Shown here: piece after piece, positions 1-11,631 of the stretch
Numbering within the stretch: position 1 is the stretch's first letter
Layout: every line of letters starts with the position of its first letter
Assembly (NCBI GenBank): GCA_963930655.1
Contig: OZ005611.1
Coordinates: 8,935,501-8,999,500 of the forward strand
Reading direction: 5' to 3'
Source of the DNA: Myrica gale
Lineage: Eukaryota; Streptophyta; Magnoliopsida; Fagales; Myricaceae
Length of the DNA stretch: 64,000 nucleotides
Position numbers and translations under genes: made by a program
Notes under the pieces: generated by a model
The model's input: the letters and a program-made list of their open reading frames with translations, nothing else
What the model was told of the DNA's origin: nothing
Database searches by the model: none

Positions 1-409
1 CAGGTGAACTTTCTTTGGCTGTACATGTTACAGGACTTGCAATTAAATGCCTGTTGATCTTGGTTTGTCATGATGTTATCTTTTGTTATACAGCTTCCTA
101 TGAATTGGTATTGATGTTCAAACACCTCATATAATGAAAATGACTTCACTTTGAAATCAAGAGAATGATTCCTTAATAATAAACAAATGTTGGAATGCAG
201 TTCTGGAATTAAAATGGAGGTAAAACTGATAAATTCTCTTTCCTGCAGTATTACTTCTCTAATGTAAGGGTGCAGCAGATGTTTCAGCTGAAATTTCTGT
301 TTTTCTTTGTTGTTTTAACAATTCTGTCTTTGGTTTGATATTGCGTTGGAACAATGATTGCAAGTTATTCGTACTTGTGTTCATATTTTCATCCCTGGGC
401 AATCAAAAG

Positions 410-565
410 ATTTGGGCTGTACAAGATGGAACAACTGTTATTGTCGGGGGAAAAACCAATCGAGCAAAGGCTGAATTTTCAGAGGAGATGAATCGCTTGC
501 TTGATTGGGTTCCAGAAATAGTTGAATCATCGGACTCCAAGGAACCTGATAGAATCAGTGGCTAG
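410..565 (+). CDS. 3' terminal exon of an unidentified gene (partial)
   Basis: An open frame ends at the TAG at 563-565. Its last part reads like real coding sequence: DGTTVIVGGKTNRAKAEF, then an acidic stretch containing LLDWVPEIVE. A possible 3' splice site is the AG at 408-409, after a T/C-rich tract; another lies at 424-425. The rest of the gene would lie left of the window. I do not recognise the family and assign no function. The frame stays open upstream to 335, so the true exon start is uncertain. Confidence 0.35.
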   Translation: MWAVQDGTTVIVGGKTNRAKAEFSEEMNRLLDWVPEIVESSDSKEPDRISG

Positions 566-2199
566 GTTATGAGGGATTAAGATGCAAAGAAAGAGGACTT
601 GATTTGCGGTATTAGATCCCCATTTTGAACTTTGAGGTGAAGCCAAAAGGTTGCCTGAATGCAATCTGAATGTCTAAGTCAGCAAATTGGGACACCACGC
701 CATCCCAAGTACAGCAGTTGGAGTTGTCTTTCAAAATATATAGCTTTTCAGCTGATATCAGGATTCCAGGGTCTGGTTCCAAGCCACGAGATTTTGTGCT
801 TTCTTTCTCTGCCATATTTGCACATTCACAATTATTTCAGTTACCATATACAAGATGTAGAAGTTCAGACTAAAAGAAAATTGTCATGTATGCAATATCA
901 ATCTTTATAGTCGCTAAGTTTACATTTCTTTCCTTTTTGCTGTAGAATGCATGTCATTTCATAATTCATAGATTGCAATTTACTGATCAAAATTTTGTAC
1001 TTTCTAGATTTTTGTAGTCAGGTATTCTTCTACCACAAGTGAGGCTTTTTGAAATAAATTCAGATATGTCGCCCCACTTCCCAACAAAGAAGAAGACAAA
1101 TACAATATATAGATCCAACTGCCAGAAATTTTACACGATCAGCATTAAATATGTAAAATCAAAGATCGTCTTAAAGCTCGTCTCTTTCCTTTCTTAAAAA
1201 TAAAAGCGGACTACGCAATAAGAGGCTCAACCATAAGCCCAACTCTTATTGGAATTATTGGAAGCGGCTTGGAAGTGAGGGCAAGCGTCATAGTCAGCCA
1301 GCTACCTAGCCTTTCTTATTCCCATCGCTAGCTTAAACTGAGGAATAAGGATAGGAAAAACCTCCAAGCCCCTATAAAGTAAAGCTATTTCAATGTTATT
1401 TTTTTTTCTCTCTTTCCTCTATCCGGTACCAAAGCCACTCGAACTCGAATCGGAGGATCCTATCTTACTCACCACGGCCCTATCCTACTCAATAAATTTT
1501 ACATAGGGTTGCTAAGATGGTTGGACTTTACTTTCTTTGTTCAACTACTTAGCGTTAATGGAGTTAAACATTGTGTTTTTCTGACATTTGGAATTCAAGT
1601 ATTTTTCATGTGGACGTTAAGAGTTTCTTGTACTCGAGGGATAATGGGCATTAATCAGTCGAATTTAATAATTGCAGAGAAGCCGTGATCTATTACTTCG
1701 CCACCAACTTCTTGTTATTGAAGGAAAACGTCCAGTGTTCACCATATTTATGAAAAATTAACTTCGACTAATCCAACCACCACCAAACGGGGAAAAGAAG
1801 AAGAAAAACAATATACTAACTCTACGGCAGAAGCGTATTTCTATAGTACTCGAGTTCGTGGGGGAAAACTGAGGTGGGGAGTGGCCCCGGCAAACACCAT
1901 CTAGGAACTATGTACAATATGCTACATTTCTGCACTTAAGGGTGTCGCATAGATGCACTAAGTTTGGAACATCAATTCTGAACTTTACAGCCACATAACC
2001 ACATCCTTTTAATACAACAGAAAAATTATAGGGTCCATCGGATCTGTATAACATAGATCCTTTAGTTAACATCTCTGCAGAGGGTTATTACTAAACTGAT
2101 CATGGTTGTATTACATAGATCCTTCGATTATACATCTCTTTAGAGGGTTATTGTTACACTGACATTCTGGTTGATGTACTCATCTTGACCTGGCCTAAT
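566..2199. other. Intergenic, no gene recognised
   Basis: This stretch separates the end of the left-hand gene from the 3' end of HDR. It contains no long reading frame. The part from about 1190 to 1500 is less AT-rich than its surroundings and could be organelle-derived or old transposon sequence, but I cannot show either. The last few hundred bases probably include the HDR 3' UTR. Confidence 0.5.
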
Positions 2200-5100
2200 T
2201 TACACTAGTTGCAAGGCCTCTTCACGTTTGATGTCGAACACCTTGATAAGGACATCCTCAACAACCTAGCAGAAAGCCAAAGCCACAGAAGATTATGTCA
2301 CTTGTACAGCCAATGGCATTAAAATTTCAGCATGCCAGATTGGAAGTTAACCTAGCACAACAGCGGATTTTTATGGTTAAAAAGAACATCTGCCTGAGAG
2401 GAAATTACCTTATCCGGAGTAGAGGCACCAGATGTTACACCAATTGTGATGGGACCCTTTGGCAGCCAGTTTTCTTTCTCAACTAACTCCCCGTGCTATT
2501 GGACATCCCGTAGAAGGATTAAAAGACAAGTATTCAGATGAAAATCGAATAAAGGAAAAATATTTGCAATCTAAAATTGGTTGAGAAAATGGAACTCTAT
2601 TCCTCCACACTTACGTTCAGCTTATATGCAATTCTGTTTCCAGGACCTACTCTCTGCTCACTGTCAACCCAATACGAGGGGATTCCGCGTTCCTCAGCAA
2701 TCTCTTGTAGGTGCGAGGTGTTGCTTGAGTTCCACCCACCAATCACCAACATAAGATCTACCTTTTCCTCTACCAGCTTATACATTGCATCTTGACGCTC
2801 CTGCAAATAAAACTTAATATGTAAATTATGTCTAGTCCACCTGAAATATCAGAATCATGGACATATACATATTGGCTATCCATTGGCCTAAAGTAACTTT
2901 GCTATTTCACTGATCTGCAAGTTGTCTACACATGGGCATGTTAGGGTAGGTGGTGAGATGCTCAAGGAGGTTAGAAGAAATATCTTCTCTCTTCCTTTCC
3001 CCGAAGAAAGAGAAAGAGAATCAATCCTTTTCTTCTCCTTTCAGATGAACAGCCCCATGGCTTCAAAAAGATTTTAAAGACCACAGCTTGTTTAAGGTAT
3101 GCCCTACCACAGTATTCAGGCATACTTTTAGTAGAGAATTGACCAAACAAAAACCACGAGACTAGAGAGAAGAAAAAAAATACTTGAGTAGCATCACAAA
3201 TGGTATTGAAGCTTAAGAAGTGCTCATTAACGTTTCCAACTCCATACTTGCGCATCATAGTCTTTTCTACTAATTTCCCTGTGAAATTGAAAGAGGTATT
3301 TTTCTTCTTGGGTTAGTGGAAACTTTATACAAATACCACAAGTAGTGATTTCCTGTAACAATAAAAACTGAATTAGCATGACTGCCACTAACCAATCTCT
3401 TCTGTTTCTCCTTTGAGCATTGTTGTCTGATTTGCAATGCCAAGTTTTACCAGGTCGATATCCGGATCAAACCCCTTTGAAACTGCATTTTTAAATTTCT
3501 GCATGCAAATGAACGACTATCCCTAAAACTCTGCATTACAGCAAAATACTAGACATAAAAGCTTAAATAAGCAGCATAATAGCTGTACCTCTAGAAAGTC
3601 CTCTTTGGTTGAGCTAGATCCATTAAGTTCACCCCCAAGAATGTAGTCACACACATACATTGCCTGCTTTCATTTAAAAGTTCACCTTATGAGTACATTT
3701 CTTGTGCAAAAGTGCATGTAGACCAACAACACTAGAACATTATCAAAAAGTAGGTATCAGCTACATCTAGGACATACCTCTCCCATATTCTTTACAATGA
3801 TATACTTTCCTGCAAAGGATGCAGTCGCTACAGTTTCCTCATGAGCATACTTTCCATGAATAATTGAGGTGTAATCTCCTTTCTTGTGCTTCTCAACGGT
3901 ATTCCAGACCTTCAGAATAATTTACAAAGATATCATCAGAGCAAGAACAAAAAAAAAAAAAAAAATTAGACAGAACAATGCACTCGCGACAAGTCGAACG
4001 GCCAATACTGCAAAAGATACCTTAGACACCCATGGGCAAGTTGTATCAACAATTTGTACATTTTTGTCACTCAAAACCAACATCTCATCCACTGCAGCTC
4101 CAAAAGCAGGTAAAATCACAACATCACCCTTATCTACAACGTCGAATTGCTTCTTCCCTTCTTCAAGTGGAACATTTTGCACCTCCATCTCCTCTAACCG
4201 CTGTCATAAATAATTAACACTTCCTTAATAAAATTAAATAAGAACGATATAGAATTGATGCTGACAAGAGGTGAGGGACTTCTCAAAACAGTAAAAATAT
4301 TCAAACTCTTAAAGAACCCCAACCAGTGGCATAATTATGTCAGAGACAAAAGAAAAAGCAAATGAAACGAAACCAGTCGGACCCATTAGGCATGCTGCAA
4401 ATGATTTCCAAAATCAATAACTTTCCTTGAAATTCCCTTTGGTACCTAGAGAAAGGATTATTCTCTCAAAACTCTCTCGGTGTATATTAGTCAGTCCATC
4501 ACTAACATGGATTGTAGCTACTCAGAATCTAGCACCAGAAAACATCCAAAGCATTAAGAAACGAAACCAGTCGGACCCATTAGGCATGCTGCAAATGATT
4601 TTCAAAATCAATAACTTTCCTTGAAATTCCCTTTAGTACCTAGAGAAAGGATTATTCTGTCAAAACTCTCTCGGTGTATATTAGTCAGTCCATCACTAAC
4701 ATGGATTGTAGCTACTCAGAATCTAGCACCAGAAAACATCCAAAGCAGCAAGAAACGAAACAGTTGGCAGGTTTCTTCCAAATTCAATTCTTTATGAACA
4801 ATGGGAACAAATTTTAGAGACCTTATTAACGGTTGGGTTGTGAATAATTTCATTGGTAATCCAAATCCTCTCATCTGGAAACTGTTTCCTCGCTTCATAA
4901 GCAATCTGAACAGCCCGCTCAACACCCCAACAAAAACCATAAGCTTCCGCCAGTTTCACGTTAACATTCCCCCATGTATACTCATTCCCGTTATCCTTCA
5001 AAGTTTTTATGATGTCACCTGAAATTTCCAACACAACATTCACGCACGGATCAATCCAATATGAAAGCACCAAATCGCAGAAGCATAGTTTACAACCACA

Positions 5101-5985
5101 TTACTAGGTCAGACAAAAGGAACAACGTACAAAATAAAGGGTTAAATCCCTATAACTGACGCAGCTGTAAGTACGAGCTGATAGCTATTAAACTTGGACC
5201 ATGTTCAAGCTCATATAAATCCTTGTGCATAGTAGTAAGCCTGAATTCAGAGGAGCTTTCCGAATCACAGCACTAATACAAGAGTAATTTTGCATAAGGT
5301 TATCAAATTCCAGTAGTTAAAACCGTTCTGTGGTTCAACATAGACCCATGCAAGAAATAGAAGAATAAATAGAAAAAAAGGAAATCAAAATAGTTCCGTT
5401 TGACTGCTGAGAAACCGAAGGCACCTAAGAAAACAAAAAAGTAGGTTCCGATTGATGCCCTTGTACTGCTTCTCCCGCTGCCCGCCGGGGGGGGGGGGGG
5501 GGGGGGGGGGGGCGTAAACAATTCCGTGTTGCACATAAGTTAATTGGATTGAAAACTTCCTGTTTTTTCGTGTGATAACAGGATAGTTAAAAGGTTAGAT
5601 TTATTTCCTTTATCCTCCTTTTGGTTATACTTAAATCGGAAACTCAGCAGAGGCCAGAATACAGAGGCATAAAAGCTCTTTGGAGCCCGATTTCACCCCA
5701 AGACTCACTGGTGTACTCGCGGTTCATGAGCTCCATAGTCTCCTCCTTGTGACCGAAGCCTTTCCGGTTATAATTCTTGCTCCTCGTCAAGTTCTTCCTG
5801 AACACTTTGGCATCGAAGTCGGAGTCCACCGCCACAGAAGACTCAGACGACGCAGAAGAAGAATCGCCGGCGCATCGAACGGGTAAAGGCTTCCGCCACC
5901 GGAGAGATCCGGCACCGACGAGTCTCTCCGGCAAACCGAGGTCCGTACGTGTGGGGAGACGGCAGAGCTGCAGAGAGATGGCCAT
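2200..5985 (-). CDS. HDR: 4-hydroxy-3-methylbut-2-enyl diphosphate reductase (HDR), plastid
   Basis: HDR (IspH, LytB) is the last enzyme of the plastid MEP pathway. It reduces HMBPP to IPP and DMAPP with a [4Fe-4S] cluster. Ten exons join in frame: 5985-5709, 5018-4822, 4200-4021, 3909-3778, 3663-3589, 3498-3393, 3278-3184, 2800-2615, 2495-2409 and 2265-2200. They total 1401 nt (466 aa), the same length I recall for the Arabidopsis protein. The three cluster cysteines are present: C122 in [10 protein letters not shown]213 in TTCPWVSK and C350 in NTICDATQ. The first ~40 residues are rich in Ser, Arg and Leu, as in a plastid transit peptide. The ATG at 5985 gives [11 protein letters not shown], the usual HDR N-terminus; an in-frame ATG at 6078 is probably 5' UTR. 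Intron 1 carries a 26-G run and intron 2 a 194-bp tandem duplication. No break is seen. Confidence 0.96.
4364..4762. repeat. 194-bp direct tandem duplication in HDR intron 2
   Basis: Two almost identical copies lie head to tail at 4364-4557 and 4558-4751. About 11 bases of a third copy (GAAACGAAAC) follow. Only a few single-base differences are visible, so the duplication looks recent. It lies entirely in the intron between the second and third HDR coding exons. Confidence 0.93.
5487..5512. repeat. Poly(G) run of 26 bases in HDR intron 1
   Basis: An uninterrupted G run (C on the transcribed HDR strand) follows CCCGCC. Its exact length is doubtful in any assembly. It lies in an intron and does not affect the HDR reading frame. 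Confidence 0.8.
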
Positions 5986-6289
5986 GGCAGATAGAGAGAG
6001 AGAGCGCACGCGCACGATTGCAGAGTACTTTGAGACTGGTGTGTGCGCACCATTAGTGAGACTTTTATCCCCAGCCACCTACCTCGTGTTACTTGTGATT
6101 TTTCTTCCTTTTGTTTTTGGAGTTTTCTGTAATCGGATCGGACCGATCCGTTGTTTTTCACGATTCCTCAATCACATCGCCGGGCATGTGAAATTACAAT
6201 CAAGAGATTCAAGACCATGTTACATGTTAAGCAGGGCCGGGTAATGGTGCAAACGGGGGCGGTTTTGCCTCCAACCCGCAACCACTACT

Positions 6290-6701
6290 TAGGGTTGTAT
6301 AAGAAACCGGCCGGACCGGATTGGACTGAAACCGGTAACAAATAGTCTATCAGAATGGCCGGTCCAGTGAAACCGGTATACTCCGGTCCGGTCCCGGTTC
6401 TCCACATTGGAAAATCAATACCGGACCGGAATATACTGCTCCAGACCGGTCCGAACCAGTCATTAAAAAAATTTATTTTTTGAACCCTCACGCAAGGCTG
6501 CGCGAGGGTTAAAAAAAGCCCATTTTAGTAGGAAAAAAAGCCCAAAAAAAGAAAAAGGAAAAAAATTGGCCCAAACCCTGTGGCCCAAACCGGATCGGTC
6601 CTTGGCCGGTCCGGTCTCATTAACATGACCGGTCTGGTTGATACACTCTGAGAAAATCTGGTTATACTGGCCCAGATCGGACCGGCTAATGGACACCCCT
6701 A
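6290..6701. mobile_element. Non-autonomous hAT-like element
   Basis: The element starts TAGGGTTGT and ends ACACCCCTA, an imperfect terminal inverted repeat. Its subterminal parts are full of CCGG, CCGGTCCGG and GACCGG words in both orientations, typical of plant hAT-type non-autonomous elements. It is flanked by CCACTACT at 6282-6289 and CCACTACC at 6702-6709, an 8-bp target duplication with one mismatch. No transposase frame is present. It lies about 300 bp upstream of the HDR start codon, so it may sit in or beside the promoter. Confidence 0.8.
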
Positions 6702-7074
6702 CCACTACCACCCGTCCTTGCCCAGTAGCATCAGTCTGAATGCGACACGTGTCACAGGAGCTGATAAATATGTCGGGTCAACCAAAGATGAATACATCAT
6801 CAGACGGCATATCGACCTCAAAAATTAAATAAAAAAAATACAATTGACCCATCCAAATTAATTGAAAATTTTAATGGAGTATTTATATATATGAAATTAA
6901 TCGATGAGTGCATTGTTTGATTAGAGTTTAAACTGATACTAAAATAACAATAAAATTAATTTATTCCTATAAGTTTAAACTTTTAAGATAAATAGTACAT
7001 TCCAAAAGTAGCATATTTTATTAGTTCCTATAAGGCGTATTGCATTTTAAATGGCGCTTATGTATTTTAAATAA

Positions 7075-7421
7075 GGAAAGTTACAAATAACACACTAAGT
7101 TTTAGACCATTTTTTAAAAACTCACTGAGTTTTAAAAAAATTCAAAAAGTTCAATGAGTTTGTCATTTTAGTATAGAAATCACTCGACACAACGCCATTA
7201 CACTTTTTTAACAGAAAATTCATCTCGTCCAATTGAAATGTGACATGTGTCATAAATATTTTAAAAAATAAAAAATAAATGTAAAATTAAATAAAATATA
7301 ATAAATTTTGTTGAATGGGGGAGGTCCCCAACCACAGCCCAGGGTGGAGGAGCCCCCTCTGGCCGCTCAGTAAATTTTTTAAAAAGACGTTAAAACTTAA
7401 TGTGTTATTTGTAAATTTTCC
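7075..7421. mobile_element. MITE with ~30-bp terminal inverted repeats
   Basis: The left end GGAAAGTTACAAATAACACA is matched in reverse complement by the right end TGTTATTTGTAAATTTTCC. The inner part is AT-rich apart from a GC-rich patch near 7318-7370. It resembles Mutator-like MITEs in end structure, but I could not identify a clear target duplication. Confidence 0.7.
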
Positions 7422-7691
7422 TCAACATCAACACTTGCCTTTAAGGTCTTTAACAACGTATGTATGGATGGACCATTGTAGACCTTTGTGATCTTAGAAG
7501 CCAAAATGTTGAATTTTGAACCACAAAGGGCTTTTTTGTCACAAACTCAAATCACACAAACCGATAAGTAATTAGGCTAAAGATTAATAATATATAATGT
7601 AACTCACATTACCACTTGCCTTTAAGGTCTAACTGTGCATGAATGGAGTGACTATTTTGTTGTATTAAGGTGTTGTTTTTAGGTTAAAAGT

Positions 7692-8928
7692 AAGGGTGAG
7701 TACCAGAATGGATGAGTCATTCCAGTTCCGGTTCTGGTACTCATTGAAATTCAAAATTTCATTCCGGTTCTATTCCGGGATGGAACCGTAATTTCCAGAA
7801 ACGAAATCTAGAAATTCCGGTTTCATTTGGATGCAATATGCAAATTTCCACCATTTGGGTTCAAATTTCCCTGCAGATTTTAAGTGGAAAGTCTTCACTG
7901 GTAAAACTTTTTTGAACCTCTGGAACAACAACAACAATAACAAGTGAAATGAAAAAACAAAGCACTATGTTTTGCAAACAAAAGGCAAGAAAATAAAAAA
8001 ACTAAAAAAAGAAAGAATAAAAGGGCGAAGGGAGGAAACCAAATTGTATATTTCAAATGCAGTGGACAGATCAATTGGCTAAAAGATCTAGACCCTCTAA
8101 TCAAGAACCAAATATTTACCAACAGATGAAAACACAAGTCCAATGATTTCAAAAGTTTGAGAGTTGAGAGTCAATGTAGACCAAATTTCAAACAAAAGGC
8201 AATAAAATAAAATAAACTAAAAAAAGAATAAAAGAGTGAAAGGAGGGAACCAAATTGTATATTTCAAATGCAGTGGACAAATCAATTGGCTAAAAGATCT
8301 GGACCCTCTAATCAAGAACCAAATATATTTTACCAACAGATGAAAACACAAGTCCAATGATTTCAAAAGTTTGAGAGTTGAGAGTCAATGTAGACCAAAT
8401 TTCAATCAAAGCCCTAAATCCCGAATCTGTCAATCAAATCCCCAATGTATCAAACCCTAAACCCTCTAGTTCAAAGAGAGATAAGCCATAATACTTGAGT
8501 TAGAAAAAAGTAACTATACCTTAGTGAGAGAGAGAGAGAGAAAGAAAGATATTCGGCACCCAAAGAGAGATTCTGGCCAAGAGACAAAAAAAAGAGTTGA
8601 GAGGACCACTCACGATCCACAATGGCGATTGGACGGTGTGAGAGAGAGAGAGTTGTGTCTGTGAGAGAGAGAGAGAGAGAGGGAGACAAGGTGAAGGAAG
8701 GAGGGAGAGAGAATGGGTAAGGGTGGGGGAGGGGGGTCGTGGAGTAATTGACCTAGGTCGTTTTGACCCAAGTCAAAAAAAATATATTTTTTAAAATTAG
8801 AAATCAAAACGCTGAGTTTTGAGCCATATAAAAAAATATGTAACTAGAACCGGAAATTTCCAGTTCTAGATCCAGAAAACTAGAAAAATAGTATCCAATT
8901 TTGATACCGAAATAGGTCGTGAGTTCGA
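7692..8928. mobile_element. Degraded hAT-like element with inner duplication
   Basis: The left end GGGTGAGTACCAGAATGG is followed by words such as CCAGTTCCGGTTCTGGTACT. Inverted counterparts (GAACCGGAAATTTCCAGTTC) lie near 8847-8870. Ends of this kind are common in plant hAT-like elements. The right terminus is decayed, so the boundary is approximate. The inside carries a 214-bp tandem duplication and GA-rich microsatellites at 8525-8700. No transposase is visible. Confidence 0.5.
7975..8402. repeat. 214-bp tandem duplication inside the hAT-like element
   Basis: Unit 1 spans 7975-8188 and unit 2 spans 8189-8402. Both start CAAACAAAAGGCAA and share the run from GGAGG to the end GTAGACCAAATTT, with small indels and a few substitutions. 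Confidence 0.9.
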
Positions 8929-9375
8929 AAACAACACCTAAATAACCCACGTAAGCACTTGCTTTAAGGTCTTGAACTGCATGAAGTGACCATTGCAAAC
9001 CTTTATAATCTTAGGGCCAAATTGTTGAATCTTGAACCACGAGGATCCTTTTTGTTACAAACTCAAATCACACAGACCGATGCAGTAATTAGGCTAAAGA
9101 TTAATAATATATAATGTAACTCACATTACCACTTGCCTTTATGGTGCATAAATAGATGTACCATTTTGTCAGACTAAATCATCCACATAAACACTTGCCT
9201 TAAAGGTGTTTAACAGTGCATGGACGAAGGGACATGTAAACCCTTTATGATCTTAGGACCAAATTGTTGAATCTTGAACCACAAGGAGGTTTTTTGGTCA
9301 CAAACTCAAATCACGTATGGACGGTAGGGGACAACCGCCCCCATCGCCTGGAAAATCCTTCAATTCTTTTTTTTA

Positions 9376-11254
9376 GGGTTAATGGTAAAAATAGTCCTTG
9401 GGTTTTATACCCTTTATCGATTTGGTCCCTGAGTTTTCATTTTGGTCATATAAGTCCTTAGGTTATCCTAATTTATCGATTTGTTCTTTCCGTCCAATTC
9501 CGTCTCCTCCGTGCACAGTCAGCTAACGGTGGGCCACGTCACCACCAATAAAATCGCGACACGTGTATTTTTTAAAAAATATTTTCCACTTGGAATATTA
9601 AAAAAAACCGAACGGGGGATGTGAGTCCTAGATTTCAGGATTAAGGCAACTCAAGAGGGGGGTGAATTGGTTTTCTAAAACTTTTCAATATTGACCCCCA
9701 AAGATGTGTTTGCAAGTAAAGCCTATTTTAGCACAAACATATAATATGCAATAAGAGTAAATACGTGCTAAAAGTAGAGATAAGGGTAAGAGAAGCAAAC
9801 ACAGTATTTTTAGGTGGTTCGGCAAACCCGCCTACATCCACCCCTCAAGCTCCTTCACCGAGCCTTGAGGTTTTCCACTATTCTCCAATAGCTTTACACA
9901 CTAGCTTCCGGGTGCTAGTGAACCGTACAAGTGTTTTCTCCCGGGCTCAACACTCAAACCCACCTAAATGGTTTTTTGGCTCACCACTCACAACCTCACC
10001 AACCTTGAGATATACACTCTTAAAGCTTCTTCTTTAGTGAACAACCTCACTAAAGGAAACACCTCTTTTGATAGGTAGATTGAGGAACAAGACTCTCTAA
10101 AAGAGTGGATATAAAAATGGAAAGCTTCATCTCTTTATTCACACAAAGATAAGGATGTGAAAATGCAATTTGTGTGAATGTTATTAGAAATATGAAATAA
10201 GAAGGTTTAGAATATTTCTCAAGCTATACAAATGATATGTGGTCGTTTGGTTATTATTTTAGACGAAATGAAGGAGTATTTATAGGCCACATGTGAAAAC
10301 TAGCCGTTTATAGCCGTTGGGAGTTTTTGCTAAAACGAGCCGCTACATGAACCGGTCGACCGCTTCAAGTTATCGTTACTCCAACGGTCATATTGTCAGA
10401 AGCTCAACGACTCTTTTGTCAAAACCAACCGGTCGACCGCTACATGAGGCGGTCGAAGTACCGGTCGACCGCTAGAACAGCCGGTCGACCTCCTCAACTT
10501 AAGCATGATCCGGTTCTTTTAAAAATAGGATTTTTGACCACTTTTAAACATCCAATTTGGAAGACATACTTCCCATAAGTATATGAAGGTTTAGAGGTTT
10601 GATTGGAGTGTTTTTAAATTTATAAAAACATTTTAATCTTTCCAACAAAACTTAAAACGGTTTATGCACATTTTGAAAGATATGCAAGTGGGTGATTCAA
10701 ATCCTTGTCAAATGTGAAATAAAGAGTTACAAGAATTATACCCTAAGGTCTTGAATCTTCACTTTAAGCTCCTTGCATCTTCTTGTTCCTTTTTCTTCAA
10801 GGTTTGACTCTTTTCGTCAGGTTGTCTTTGTCTTTGAAGATGTCCATTTTGTAAACTCATCCATTTATTGAAATCATCAAAATCTCGATTGTGCACAAAA
10901 GCCAACAGGGGAGACCCCATTCACGCGACAGAGGGAGCCCAGATCTGGGCTCCCTCTCGCCCCACCACAGCGAGGGATTCTGGGCTCCCTCTGTCGCGCG
11001 AATGGAGTTTCCCCCGTTCTTTTTTTTTATTCCAGTTGGACAGTGATTTTTTTTTTAAAAAAATACACGTGTCGCGATTTTATTGGTGGTGACGTGGCCC
11101 ACCGTTAGCTGACTGTGCACGGAGGAGACGGAATTGGACGGAAGGATCAAATCGATAAATTAGGATAACCTAAGGACTTATATGACCAAAATGAAAACTC
11201 AGGGACCAAATCGATAAAAGGTATAAAACCCATGGACTATTTTTGTCATTAACC
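9376..11254. mobile_element. Mutator-like non-autonomous element split by a solo LTR
   Basis: Long terminal inverted repeats of about 220 bp run from 9376 (GGGTTAATGGTAAAAATAGT) and into 11254 (reverse complement). Both arms share TTATCGATTTGGTCC, GTCCTTAGGTTATCC and the GACGTGGCCCACCGTTAGCT segment. The same family occurs at 25152-25802, where a 9-bp target duplication supports a Mutator-like origin. The flanks here are T runs, so the duplication cannot be resolved. The centre is interrupted at 9620-10907 by an LTR insertion, so the original element was only about 590 bp. It codes for nothing visible. Confidence 0.85.
9620..10907. mobile_element. Solo LTR-like insertion with GGGGA target duplication
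   Basis: The insertion starts TGTGAGTCC and ends GCCAACA, the TG...CA ends of a long terminal repeat. It is flanked by GGGGA at 9615-9619 and GGGGA at 10908-10912, a perfect 5-bp target duplication. At 1288 bp it has no gag or pol frame, primer-binding site or second LTR, so it looks like a solo LTR left by recombination. It contains GAGGGGGGTGAATTGG near its left end and several copies of ACCGGTCGACCG near 10350-10490. Confidence 0.8.
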
Positions 11255-11598
11255 TTTTTTTTTATGTGTTAAGCTCAGGCCTACCCCCCAACTACCCAGG
11301 CCCAGGCGCCCAAGCAGGCCAGCAGACTTTATTTTTATTTTTTAAATTCATAGAGGATGAAAGGACACCGTTTCACCCTCTAATTTTTTTTTTAAATCAG
11401 GCATGTTTCGCCCTGATTTAATTCACACCCCTCTTAATTTCCCCCTTCTCTCTCTCGACGCCCACCCTCTTTTCACTCTGCTACCCACCTCCTGACGCCA
11501 GTCTCCACTGCTCCACAAAACGTTGCTCCCTCTCAGTTTCTCCCTTTCTCGCTCTGCCTCTCCGTCCCGATCCCTCTCTCCTCCTCCACGGAGACCAC

Positions 11599-11631
<33 letters not shown>

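Larger units (their letters stand above)
7430..9315. repeat. Three diverged copies of a 130-240-bp repeat, interrupted
   Basis: Copies begin near 7430, 8953 and 9187. Each starts ACTTGCCTTTAAGGT or a variant and runs through a conserved TTGAATCTTGAACCACAA segment and ACAAACTCAAATCAC. Copies 1 and 2 also share TAATTAGGCTAAAGATTAA and AATGTAACTCACATTACC; copy 3 stops before that part. A hAT-like element separates copies 1 and 2. No coding potential is seen. Confidence 0.75.

Noticed and set aside
1190-1500. Possible organelle-derived insertion
   Set aside because: The base composition differs from its neighbours, but I recognise no mitochondrial or plastid gene in it and cannot search.
5777-6244. 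155-codon + strand frame opposite HDR exon 1
   Set aside because: It is the antisense shadow of the HDR transit peptide region.
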